DNA of 64,000 nucleotides from Nitrospira defluvii. GTDB taxonomy: Bacteria; Nitrospirota; Nitrospiria; Nitrospirales; Nitrospiraceae. The notes below the pieces were generated by a model. That model did no database searches. It was not told the DNA's origin and was given only the letters and a program-made list of their open reading frames with translations. The position numbers were made by a program, and so were the translations under genes. The stretch covers positions 558,001 through 622,000 of the forward strand of contig WYAX01000012.1 of NCBI GenBank assembly GCA_011525625.1, in the 5' to 3' direction. This document shows, one piece after another, positions 26,341-35,022 of this stretch (position 1 is its first letter; every line of letters begins with the position of its first letter).

Positions 26341-26940
26341 ATGATGTTGAGATGGTTGAAAATTATTCCAGCCCTCGTACTGCTGTCCATCACCCTGTCT
26401 GGCTGCCCATTTCCGAGCTCAGAGCGCTACAAAGGCTTCTCGCCACTTGAACAAACGTACATTTCAAAAGTCGACTTCGGCACATTCCCAAACGATGCGA
26501 GAAATGATGTCGAGCGATATCAGACTAAGCTGGTCGCATGGCCGGGGTTAATTACCGAGGTGAAATCGATACAGAAAGACGGGGCATACTTCACGAGAAT
26601 TGTCGTGGAGCATCACTATTACGATTGGATACTGGACCACAGCATTCAAAAGGAAAAATATTTCCTTTCTCCGCGAGGGGAAGGTGTATTCACAACACTT
26701 TGTCGGTCCAAATTGAAAGACGAGAATGTCACTAGGGATTTAAACAATATGCTCATTGTTTATGGAAAGCCGGAAAAAGTGGAAGATGGGATGCTTTATG
26801 TAACCTGTGATTACGCGGCATTCATAAAGAGGGAATGGGTGAGAACCGATGTTTTTGACTACGGTCGTCCCGGGGAGCCCGTAAAGGGGCTAAATGTTCC
26901 CGGGCCGGGAGCCGGAACCGTATTGAGGAAATTTAATTAA
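26341..26940 (+). CDS. Lipoprotein, unknown function
   Basis: About 199 residues from MMLRWLKIIPALVLLSITLSGC, a classic lipoprotein signal with the lipobox LSGC. AGGAG precedes the start; an earlier in-frame start at 26269 would spoil the signal. The mature part has no recognised domain. It sits alone between the two 111-bp repeats (26036 and 27008), which makes it look like a separately acquired cargo unit. Confidence 0.7.
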   Translation: MMLRWLKIIPALVLLSITLSGCPFPSSERYKGFSPLEQTYISKVDFGTFPNDARNDVERYQTKLVAWPGLITEVKSIQKDGAYFTRIVVEHHYYDWILDHSIQKEKYFLSPRGEGVFTTLCRSKLKDENVTRDLNNMLIVYGKPEKVEDGMLYVTCDYAAFIKREWVRTDVFDYGRPGEPVKGLNVPGPGAGTVLRKFN

Positions 26941-27007
26941 GCGTGAGGGCATTCGAGAGGATACCGGAACGCTTAGGGCTCCAGTGATGCCCAGGGGGCA
27001 TATATTG

Positions 27008-27118
27008 GCTGTGCTAAATTTGTGCTAAAAATTTTCAAAACCCACCTATACACCTCGAAGCCATCGAATCAATAGAATGCACGCAAGTACCTGTTTTCGC
27101 GGTTAAAACGGGGAAACC
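27008..27118 (+). repeat. 111-bp repeat, copy B (right arm of the element)
   Basis: Same ends and same 97-bp spacing as copy A. Its position just inside the right attachment site fits an integrase arm region (P arm), and the repeat at 21384 would be the matching site at the other end. Apart from this repeat and the attachment site, the stretch 26941-27414 shows nothing recognisable. Confidence 0.7.
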
Positions 27119-27157
27119 ATTTGATACACCGAGCATTTCAAAAATTGTCCTGGCCTG

Positions 27158-27203
27158 TTTCGTAAACCGCAGGTCGGTGGTTCGATTCCACTCGCCGGCT
27201 CCA
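27158..27203 (+). repeat. Right attachment site: 3' fragment of a tRNA gene (probably tRNA-Thr CGT)
   Basis: Identical over 46 bp to 21297-21342, from TTTCG to the CCA end, and likewise without a 5' tRNA half. It ends the integrative element; chromosomal sequence with higher GC begins after it. The direct orientation of both copies is what integration into a tRNA 3' end leaves. Confidence 0.88.
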
Positions 27204-27414
27204 CGTCTCCTTCATTCTGGACGAGAAGCAAGCCAGCGCAAGCGGGCTCATATGCTGTTCCTGCGCAAACCCCAGGCCTTCTCTTGTTAGGCCTTGGTGC
27301 TCTCGATTCTTGGCCTGCAGCAGTTCTTCTCCCAGTATGCCGTTGAGGGCTTTCTTGACAGCCTAGATGTATGAGCATAGCGTTTGATGCAGTTGACGGG
27401 CTGGCGAGGAGAGC

Positions 27415-27639
27415 GTGGTGGATGATCGTATCGTTGTCGATCCAAACATCTGCAGCGGAAAGCCTACGGTTCGGGGCACCCGCATTAGGGTGACGAACAT
27501 CCTCGGCATGGTGGCCGGTGGCTATACCATAGCCGGGATTATTGACGCCTACCCCGGGCTGACGACCCACGATGTCACTGCCGCGCTTGAGTATGCCAGT
27601 CAGGTGATTGACGAAGCGAAAGTCATTCCGCGTGCCTGA
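27415..27639 (+). CDS. DUF433 antitoxin
   Basis: A 74-residue protein with the DUF433 core: DPNICSGKPTVRGTRIRV, IAGIIDAYPGLTTHDVTAALEYA. DUF433 proteins carry a winged or simple HTH and pair with DUF5615 PIN-like toxins. The start is GTG (27415 or 27418). Its end overlaps the beginning of the DUF5615 remnant by 8 bases, the usual operon layout. Confidence 0.85.
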   Translation: MVDDRIVVDPNICSGKPTVRGTRIRVTNILGMVAGGYTIAGIIDAYPGLTTHDVTAALEYASQVIDEAKVIPRA

Positions 27640-27847
27640 CCGCCTGACCATCCTGTCCCATCAAAATGTTCCCGAGTCTATCGCATCGCGGCTGAAGTTG
27701 TTGCGGCCGACGAAGACGGCCTTTCGCACCGGCGATGTGGGATTGTCCGGGAAGGCCGATGAACAGGTCTTCGCCTGGGCGCAACAGCAGAGTGCTGGCT
27801 CTGCTTTCCGCACGGTCAGCCCCCGTCCAGCGCCCGATCCAAATTGA
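27632..27847 (+). pseudogene. Truncated DUF5615 PIN-like toxin
   Basis: From a GTG at 27632 the frame reads HQNVPESIASRLK and then RTGDVGLSGKADEQVFAWAQQ, the N-terminal half of DUF5615 (usually DENVPxSLAxxL and RDVGLAGAxDExIFxWA). The N-terminal aspartate of the metal site is replaced (SHQN for LDEN/LDQN). Similarity then stops, and the 3' part runs into the end of the GH15 gene on the other strand. The nuclease is therefore probably inactive while the antitoxin remains. Confidence 0.65.
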
Positions 27848-29648
27848 AGGCGGCACTGATCAGGGCGAGATGGGTGAAGGCTTGCGGGAAATTTCCCAAG
27901 GCTTCGCCGCTGGTTCCCGTTTCTTCCGCGTACAGACCGAGGTGGTTGGCGTACCCCAACATCCGTTCGAACAACAGTTGCGCTTCCTCCAGTTTCGGTC
28001 GGTCCGTTCGTCCCATTCTCGTCAACGCTTCCACGAGCCAGAAGCTGCACATGTTGAACGTGCCTTCCCTACCATCCAACCCGTCGGCTCCGGCGGCGGC
28101 GTCGTACCGGTGGACGAGCCCGTCGGAGACCAAACCGCCTTCGTCCGGCGGCCGGTTGATGGCGTTCAACATGCGGCGCATTCGTGGATCCGACGGGGAG
28201 AGAAAATGGACCAGCGGCATGATCAGGTTGGACGCATCCAACGAGTCGCTTCCGTATGATTGCACAAAGGTGCCGCGCGACTCGTCCCAGCCCTTGGTCA
28301 TGATCTCTTCGTACACTCGGTCGCGCATGTTCAGCCACTTCAGGTGATCGGCCGGGAGCGATCGCTTTTGGGCCAGCCGTAACCCGCGGTCGAAGGCGAC
28401 CCAGCACATGAGTTTGGAATAGACGAAATGGCGGCGGCCGCCGCGCACTTCCCAAATGCCCTCGTCTTCACGGGTCCAGTTCTCGCACAACCAATCGAGC
28501 GAGTTCCGAACGCGCAACCAGTGGTGGTACGAGATCGGATTGACGTGCTTGTTGTAAAGATAGACGGAGTCCAGCAGTTCCCCGTAAATGTCCAACTGCA
28601 GATGTCGATGGGCGCCGTTGCCGATCCGAACCGGTCGCGATCCCCGGTAGCCGTCCAAATGATCGAGCGTGTATTCGGTCAGATCGGTGCGGCCGTCGAT
28701 GCCGTAGACGATCTGCAACGGGCCCGGATCGGGCCGATCGTTTCTGGCGCGCGCATCCAACCACTCCATGAATGCCGTCGCCTCCCGGGTGAAGCCGATG
28801 CGGATGAGCCCATAGAGGGTAAAAGCTGAATCGCGAATCCAGGTGTAGCGATAATCCCAGTTGCGCACGCCCCCGATTTCTTCCGGCAGGCTGCACGTCG
28901 GCGAAGCGACGATGGCTCCGGTGGGTTCGAAGGTCATCAGCTTGAGCGCCAGGGCAGAACGGGAGACCATTTCTCGCCACCGTCCCGTATATCGACTATG
29001 GGAGATCCAGTCCTGCCAAAACTGGACGGTGGTTTCGAAGACGCGTTGGGCATGATCATCGGGCAGCGCTGCCCCGCAGCACCCGCCCGCTTCGAGCTCT
29101 CGAAGCACGCACACCGCATGCTCCCCCCGTCCGAGGGTAAATTCGGCGAACACGCCCTGCTCACTCTGTTTCAACGGCAGGGTGGTCGCAAGTCCCAACG
29201 TGAGGGCGGGAGTCGAAAAAACGGCGCCGGTAGAGTTCAGATGAGTCTGGTGCGGGGTGCGTGCATAATCGAACGCCGGATCGCAGTGGAGCCGAAAGGT
29301 CATACGACCGCGCACCACTTTGACGCGTCTGATCAATTGGTGGAAGAGGTCCGGCCCCGTTCCTCCGACCGGCATGAAGTCCTCGATTTCGCCCACGCCT
29401 TGGCTTGAAAGAAATCGCGTGATCAAGACATTCGTGTCGTGCCAGTAGAACTGTTTGGTCGTGACCTCGTTGCCGACGGGAACAATGCTGAAACGGCCGC
29501 CCTTCTTGTCGTCGAGGATCGCGGCAAACACGCTCGGAGAATCGAAATGCGGAAAACACAACCAATCGATGGAGCCGTGGCGCCCCACCAATGCCGTCGT
29601 GCGCATGTTCCCGATGATGCCGTAGTTCTCGATGGGGTGGTAGGCCAT
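27816..29648 (-). CDS. Glycoside hydrolase family 15 (glucoamylase/trehalase-like)
   Basis: A 610-residue protein. Its N-terminal beta-sandwich starts [28 protein letters not shown], typical of bacterial GH15 proteins, and the (alpha/alpha)6 barrel follows. [14 protein letters not shown] and the [11 protein letters not shown] segment carry the conserved acid residues. Family members hydrolyse terminal alpha-glucosidic bonds of starch-like glucans or trehalose; substrate cannot be set from sequence alone. No signal peptide is seen, so it acts on intracellular glycogen or trehalose. It is transcribed away from the P450 gene's end, with 171 bp between them. Confidence 0.92.
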   Translation of the reverse strand: MAYHPIENYGIIGNMRTTALVGRHGSIDWLCFPHFDSPSVFAAILDDKKGGRFSIVPVGNEVTTKQFYWHDTNVLITRFLSSQGVGEIEDFMPVGGTGPDLFHQLIRRVKVVRGRMTFRLHCDPAFDYARTPHQTHLNSTGAVFSTPALTLGLATTLPLKQSEQGVFAEFTLGRGEHAVCVLRELEAGGCCGAALPDDHAQRVFETTVQFWQDWISHSRYTGRWREMVSRSALALKLMTFEPTGAIVASPTCSLPEEIGGVRNWDYRYTWIRDSAFTLYGLIRIGFTREATAFMEWLDARARNDRPDPGPLQIVYGIDGRTDLTEYTLDHLDGYRGSRPVRIGNGAHRHLQLDIYGELLDSVYLYNKHVNPISYHHWLRVRNSLDWLCENWTREDEGIWEVRGGRRHFVYSKLMCWVAFDRGLRLAQKRSLPADHLKWLNMRDRVYEEIMTKGWDESRGTFVQSYGSDSLDASNLIMPLVHFLSPSDPRMRRMLNAINRPPDEGGLVSDGLVHRYDAAAGADGLDGREGTFNMCSFWLVEALTRMGRTDRPKLEEAQLLFERMLGYANHLGLYAEETGTSGEALGNFPQAFTHLALISAAFNLDRALDGG

Positions 29649-29819
29649 AGAGCGTCCGTAGCATGTGAGGGGGCACGAGAGTCTTGTGCGACCATACCAG
29701 AAAGAGACCGGGGTGAGCCAGGTCTTCGACGGCGCAATGCCGGTGGGTCTGCGAGGCGCGGGGAATGTCCGGGACGATGTTGCCGGGAGAGTACGGCAGC
29801 GGAATGCTCGGCCGGTCTC

Positions 29820-31205
29820 TTACACGGCAGCGCCGGCTGGTACGTAGCGCCGTGGGTGAAGGATCATCCGGATGCCGCCCTTGGGACGCAGCGTGACCAT
29901 GAGTTCCGGTTCGACTTGCTCCTGGGCCAGCCGGGGATCGTAACGCCGGGCGATCAGCGCGAGGAGCAACGGGCCTTCCACCGTTGCGAAGTGTGTTCCA
30001 ACGCAGGCTCGGGGCCCGGCACCGAATGGGAGATAGGCGTATCGAGCCTCGGGTTGGCCCTCTTTCAACCAGCGTTCGGGTCGAAACCGGTCAGGGTCCG
30101 GCCAAAAGGCCGGGTGCCGGTGGAGGTTGTAGATGCCGATGAGGATGATCGCTCCAGCCGGCAGAGCGAGTCCGTGAATCCTGACGGGGGCTGTGGTCTT
30201 GCGCTGAATGGCGACGGCGGGTGGGTAGAGCCGGAGCGCTTCATCGAAGACAGCACGGGTATAGGGGAGTTGCGCAAGATCGCCGGCGTTCGGGGTCCGC
30301 CCTTGAAGCACGCGATCGACTTCCTCATGGAAGCGGGCCTTCGCGTCCGGATGGGTGGCGAGGAGATACCAGGTCCAGGCCAGTGCGTTTGCGGTCGTTT
30401 CGTGCCCCGCAGCGAAGATGGTCAGGGCTTCGTCGCGCAGTTCTTGGTCGCTCAACACGGTGCCCGTCTCCTCGTCACGAGCCTGAAGCAGGAGATCGAG
30501 CAGATCGTCGTGGCGCACCCCGCTCCGGCGCCGTTCGGTGAGCAGTTCATAGATCAGCCCGTTCAGAAATTGCATCGCGGCGCGGAATTCCCGGTTGTGC
30601 GCAGTCGGCATCCAGAGCGGGAGGCGCAACGGATTCTGAAACGAATCGAACGCGTATCTCAGGCTCACACGCAGCGACTGGTTGATCCGATCGATATGGT
30701 GCGCCATGCTGGTGGTGAACATCGTTTGCGAGATGACTTCCAGCGCCAGCTGCATCATCTCGGCGGCGATGTCGACCGCTTGCCCCTCCCGCCTGGCCCA
30801 GTCGGCGAGGCGTTGTTCCCCCACCTGGACCATTCGGTCGGCCATCGCCGCCATGCGGGAACGGTGAAAAACCGGCTGGATGATACGCCGGTGCCGTTTC
30901 CACATCTCCCCCGAGCTGGTCACCAATCCATTGCCGAGGACCAGCGCCAGGCCGGACGGTCGCCGGGGGTCGTAGACCTTCACGAACCGGTCGGACTGAT
31001 GGACCAGAATCTCTTCGGCTAAATCAGGGTGACTGAGCAGGTGGACGGTCTTGGGGCCAAGCCGGAAGCGGAGGGCATCGCCGTAACGACGCCACCACCC
31101 CGCCATCGCGTCCAATGGACTGGCCTTGAATGCCCGCAGATGACCGAGCAGGGGCGTGCCGCCGGGAACCTGCGCCAGCGCAAACGATTGAACCGCATCC
31201 GACAT
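29820..31205 (-). CDS. Cytochrome P450
   Basis: A 461-residue P450. The I-helix oxygen-binding motif is AAGHETTA, the K-helix ExxR is EALRLYPP, and the heme-ligand loop is FGAGPRACVG. Length and the tryptophan-rich meander (FRPERWLKEG) are typical of CYP102/CYP4-like bacterial class enzymes. No membrane anchor is visible, so it is soluble. No ferredoxin or reductase gene lies nearby. The substrate is unknown; lipids or fatty acids are common for this group. Confidence 0.95.
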   Translation of the reverse strand: MSDAVQSFALAQVPGGTPLLGHLRAFKASPLDAMAGWWRRYGDALRFRLGPKTVHLLSHPDLAEEILVHQSDRFVKVYDPRRPSGLALVLGNGLVTSSGEMWKRHRRIIQPVFHRSRMAAMADRMVQVGEQRLADWARREGQAVDIAAEMMQLALEVISQTMFTTSMAHHIDRINQSLRVSLRYAFDSFQNPLRLPLWMPTAHNREFRAAMQFLNGLIYELLTERRRSGVRHDDLLDLLLQARDEETGTVLSDQELRDEALTIFAAGHETTANALAWTWYLLATHPDAKARFHEEVDRVLQGRTPNAGDLAQLPYTRAVFDEALRLYPPAVAIQRKTTAPVRIHGLALPAGAIILIGIYNLHRHPAFWPDPDRFRPERWLKEGQPEARYAYLPFGAGPRACVGTHFATVEGPLLLALIARRYDPRLAQEQVEPELMVTLRPKGGIRMILHPRRYVPAGAAV

Positions 31206-31398
31206 GCGCGGACCCTACCACACCAGGGGAGTGCCAGCAATTCAGGCAGGGCCGTTGTGCCTCGGTCCACCAGGCCCCGGTTCCCGCCTCTGTTGGGCAA
31301 GCGGAGCCAGCTGCCGTCTTGTTGGCGCAGGGCGCCTATGATACTCTGCGCCAACATCGTTTGGTTTGGAGTGTTTGCGCACATCGTCACCCGCGCCT

Positions 31399-31740
31399 AT
31401 GAACGTCACCCCTACCTCGGGTCCATCATCACGCCTGGGATTGAAAGTGTTCGTGCTTGTGCTGGCCTGGGTCGTCGTGGCCGGTCTCTCGTGGGCCGAG
31501 CCGATTGGATTGCAGGCCGAATCGGGCGGGGTCGTACCGGCCGACTCTCAGTTGGCGACCGAGCCCGATTTAGACGAGGTGCGGGATGAGGCGACAACCA
31601 AGGCCTTTCCGGAAGCCACTCGTCCCGCGAGCCTGGCGATTCACGCGTCCGCGAGTAAGTCCTCCGTTCCGTTCTCTCCGGGTGACACACCGCTGCCGAC
31701 CGGCGACCTGCTGTCCACACTCTCCGTCTATCGACTCTAA
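31399..31740 (+). CDS. Small exported protein, uncertain
   Basis: A 113-codon frame with a plausible signal peptide (KVFVLVLAWVVVAGLSWAEP) and a low-complexity Ala/Ser/Pro mature part ending ...STLSVYRL. It precedes the RND pump gene by 126 bp on the same strand. I do not recognise it. It could be a real small periplasmic protein or the remnant of a larger one. Confidence 0.35.
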   Translation: MNVTPTSGPSSRLGLKVFVLVLAWVVVAGLSWAEPIGLQAESGGVVPADSQLATEPDLDEVRDEATTKAFPEATRPASLAIHASASKSSVPFSPGDTPLPTGDLLSTLSVYRL

Positions 31741-31866
31741 TCCGCCGGATGCGGTTGTGATGGGTGGTCCGTCGACGCCGTCCTCATCCGAGGCCGGTTG
31801 CTGGTCGCCCCGTCTTGCGTGCGCTGCCCGGGCGAGGGGAAGGGGAAGCACAGGGAGTAGCTGGGT

Positions 31867-34800
31867 ATGATCGAACGGCTGGTGGGCTTTGCATTGGCGC
31901 AGCGGTTCATGGTGGGTCTTGCCGGACTTGCCCTGCTGTTCGGCGGCCTCTATGCGTTCCACATTTTAGACGTGGTGGCCTATCCCGATCCCTCGCCGCC
32001 GATGATCGAGATCATCACGCAACATCCCGGGTGGTCCGGTGAGCAAATGGAGCGGGCCATTACGTTGCCCATTGAGATTGCGTTGCAGGGCATGCCGGGG
32101 CTGGCGGAAATCCGCTCCCTCTCGATCTTCGGGTTGAGCGACATCAAAGTCTACTTCGAGTTCGGCACCGACTATTTCCGCGATCGACAAGAAATCCTCA
32201 ATCGGCTGCAACTCACGGTGTTGCCGCAGAACGTGCAGCCGACCATCTCGCCCTGGTCCGCCATCGCCGAAATCTTTCGCTACGAACTCACCGGCGACCA
32301 CGTGTCGTTGACGGATTTGAAGACGACACAGGATTGGCAGATCCGGCGCGAGTTCAAACGGGTTCCCGGCGTGATCGACGTGAGCACCTATGGCGGCACG
32401 ACGAAGGAATATCACGTCGAGTTGGATCCCGGCCAGCTCATGAGCTACAACGTCACCCTCGATCAGGTCATGGACGGCCTGACCAAGAGCAACACCGACG
32501 TCGGCGGCAACTATCTGACGATGGGGGAACAGAGTTTCAATATCCGGGGCATGGGCCTGATCAAGACACTCGACGATATTTCGAATACGGTCGTGACGCA
32601 GAAGGAAGGCACGCCGGTGTTCATTCGCAACCTCGGAAAGACCAGCATCGGGTCGCGGGTGCGGTTGGGCAAGGTGGGCATCGACGATCGGGACGATGTG
32701 GTCGAAGGCGTCGTGCTGCTGCAGCGCGGCGCCAAGGCCCTGTCCGTGTTGGAGAAGGTGCATGAGCGGGTGCAGGAACTCAATACCCGCAAACTGCCGA
32801 AGGGGGTCCAGATCAAGACCTTCTACGACCGTACGGTGTTGATTCATACCACCATTGAAACGGTCCTCGATATTCTGATCGCGGGCGTCGTGCTGGTGTC
32901 GATCATCCTCTATGTGTTCTTGGGCCATTTCCGCACGGCGATGATCGTCGCGTTGACGGTGCCGGTGGCGCTCTTGTTCACGTTCGGCATGATGGTGCTC
33001 GCCGGGCAGTCTGCGAATCTGATCTCCTTGGGTGCGGTGGATTTCGGCATCATCGTCGACTCCACGCTCATCATGGTCGAGAGCATTTTCTACCATCTCG
33101 CGCACAAGTCTTCGCAGGGTGTGACGGTGCCTATGCACGTCATGCGGGCGGCGCGCGAGGTCGGCCGTCCGATCTTTTTCGCCACCACGATCATTGTCAT
33201 CGCGTTTCTGCCGTTGTTCACCATGACCGGGGTGCCGGGGAAGGTCTTCGCGCCCATGTCGCTGACCTACGGGTTTGCGTTGAGCGGGGCGTTGCTCATG
33301 GCGTTCACTCTGGCCCCGGCCTTGTGCTCGCTGCTGCTGACCGGCCCCATCAAGGAACGGGACACGGCGGTCGTGGAGTTTCTCAGCCGGCGGTATATGG
33401 CCTTGTTGGATTGGGGCTTGCGCCGTGAATGGCTGGTGGTCGGAATTGCGGTGGCGGTCCTGGTGGTGGCAATGGCGGCAGTGCCGTTCATCGGCGGCGA
33501 ATTCATGCCTGCGCTGGAAGAAGGCAACATCTGGATGCGCACCACCTTGCCGGTGGATATTTCCTTCGAGCAGGCGGCTCGTTTGGTGACGGACATTCGC
33601 GGCGTGTTCAGGCAGTTTCCGGAAGTCATCAGCGCGGCGTCGCAACTGGGGCGACCCGACGACGGGACCGATCCCACCAGTTTTTTCAACGCGGAGTTTC
33701 TCGTCACGTTGAAACCGTTCAAGGAATGGCGGGCGGAGGTGCCGACGAAAAAGGCGCTCATCGATCAGATCGAGCAACGGTTGGGTGTGATCCCCGGGGT
33801 AACATTCAATTTCTCCCAGGCGATTCAAGACAACGTGCAAGAGGCGATGTCGGGCGTGAAGGGAGAGAACGCCGTGAAACTCTACGGCAGCGATCTGCAG
33901 ACGTTGGAGCAGTTGGCCAAACAGATCGAGACGGTGATGAAGGGCGTGCAGGGGGTCAAGGACTTGGGCGTGCTGCACTTGCTGGGCCAACCCAATCTGG
34001 TGATCGAAGTCAATCGTGAGGAATGCGCGCGGTATGGATTGAAGGTCGATGACGTCAACGATGTCGTGCAGGCCGCCATCGGCGGGCAGACTGTGACCAA
34101 GATCTACGAGGGCGAGCGCTGGTTCGACCTCGTCGTACGCTTTCTGCCCGAATTTCGCCGGGACATCGAGTCGATCGGCAATATTGTGGTCAGCACGCCG
34201 GACGGCGCACGCATCCCGCTCAAACAATTGGCCGCCATTACCGAGCAGACCGGCGCCTTCATCGTGTATCGCGAGAATAACGAACGGTATATCCCGATCA
34301 AGTTCAGCGTTCGCGGCCGTGACTTGGAAGGTACCGTGCGGGATGCGCAGGCCCGGATCGAGGGCCAGATCCAGTTGCCGGCAGGCTATCGCATCGAATG
34401 GCATGGCGAATTCGATCAGTTGCAGGAAGAAAAGGCCCGTCTCGCTAAGATCGTGCCGATCACGCTGGGATTGATTTTGATTCTGGTCTATCTGGTGTTG
34501 AACAATGTGCGTGACGCGTTGCTCGTGCTCGCGGCGGTGCCGTTTTCGCTCGTCGGCGGGGTGCTGGCCCTGTTGGTCACGGGCACCCACTTCAGCATTT
34601 CTGCGGCGGTCGGATTTATCTCGCTGTTCGGTGTCGCCGTGCAGGGTGCGTTGATTCTTATCAGTCGCATGCAAGACTTTCTACGTGAGGGATGGGACGT
34701 TCGCGAAGCCATCATGAAAAGCGCGGAAGTGCGGATGCGTCCGGTGCTCATGACGTCGCTGGCTGCGGCTATCGGACTGTTGCCCGCCGCTGTGGCGAAC

Positions 34801-35022
34801 GGGATCGGCGCACAGTCCCAGCAGCCGCTCGCGCGGGTGGTGGTGGGCGGCATGCTGACCTCGGCCGCCTTGATTCTCTTCGTCCTCCCCGTGTTGTATC
34901 AATTGCTGCATCGCTATCGGCGGCGTCCGACGTCTTCTGCAACTGCCGTCGTCGGGGAGCAGATGGGGCAGAATGGTGAGCGGGCCGATGCCCTGTCGGC
35001 GGGAACGACGTTACCCGGGTAA
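31867..35022 (+). CDS. HME-RND efflux pump inner-membrane subunit (CzcA/CusA family)
   Basis: A 1051-residue RND transporter with two large periplasmic loops and twelve membrane helices. The helix-4 motif AVDFGIIVDSTLIMVES carries the paired aspartates and glutamate of heavy-metal RND pumps. The N-terminus (MIERLVGFALAQRFMV) and AYPDPSPPMIEI are typical. Expected role: proton-driven export of cations such as Co, Zn, Cd, Cu or Ag, or of other substrates, with an adaptor and outer-membrane channel. Neither partner gene is found beside it. Its stop overlaps the end of the convergent membrane-protein gene by 12 bp. Confidence 0.92.
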   Translation: MIERLVGFALAQRFMVGLAGLALLFGGLYAFHILDVVAYPDPSPPMIEIITQHPGWSGEQMERAITLPIEIALQGMPGLAEIRSLSIFGLSDIKVYFEFGTDYFRDRQEILNRLQLTVLPQNVQPTISPWSAIAEIFRYELTGDHVSLTDLKTTQDWQIRREFKRVPGVIDVSTYGGTTKEYHVELDPGQLMSYNVTLDQVMDGLTKSNTDVGGNYLTMGEQSFNIRGMGLIKTLDDISNTVVTQKEGTPVFIRNLGKTSIGSRVRLGKVGIDDRDDVVEGVVLLQRGAKALSVLEKVHERVQELNTRKLPKGVQIKTFYDRTVLIHTTIETVLDILIAGVVLVSIILYVFLGHFRTAMIVALTVPVALLFTFGMMVLAGQSANLISLGAVDFGIIVDSTLIMVESIFYHLAHKSSQGVTVPMHVMRAAREVGRPIFFATTIIVIAFLPLFTMTGVPGKVFAPMSLTYGFALSGALLMAFTLAPALCSLLLTGPIKERDTAVVEFLSRRYMALLDWGLRREWLVVGIAVAVLVVAMAAVPFIGGEFMPALEEGNIWMRTTLPVDISFEQAARLVTDIRGVFRQFPEVISAASQLGRPDDGTDPTSFFNAEFLVTLKPFKEWRAEVPTKKALIDQIEQRLGVIPGVTFNFSQAIQDNVQEAMSGVKGENAVKLYGSDLQTLEQLAKQIETVMKGVQGVKDLGVLHLLGQPNLVIEVNREECARYGLKVDDVNDVVQAAIGGQTVTKIYEGERWFDLVVRFLPEFRRDIESIGNIVVSTPDGARIPLKQLAAITEQTGAFIVYRENNERYIPIKFSVRGRDLEGTVRDAQARIEGQIQLPAGYRIEWHGEFDQLQEEKARLAKIVPITLGLILILVYLVLNNVRDALLVLAAVPFSLVGGVLALLVTGTHFSISAAVGFISLFGVAVQGALILISRMQDFLREGWDVREAIMKSAEVRMRPVLMTSLAAAIGLLPAAVANGIGAQSQQPLARVVVGGMLTSAALILFVLPVLYQLLHRYRRRPTSSATAVVGEQMGQNGERADALSAGTTLPG

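Noticed and set aside
29439..31022. Plus-strand frame of 527 codons opposite the P450 and GH15 genes
   Set aside because: It spans two real genes on the other strand and has shadow-frame composition.
31966..34674. Long minus-strand frame of about 900 codons
   Set aside because: It lies wholly opposite the RND pump gene, is rich in His, Arg and Gln as expected of a high-GC antisense frame, and shows no domain.
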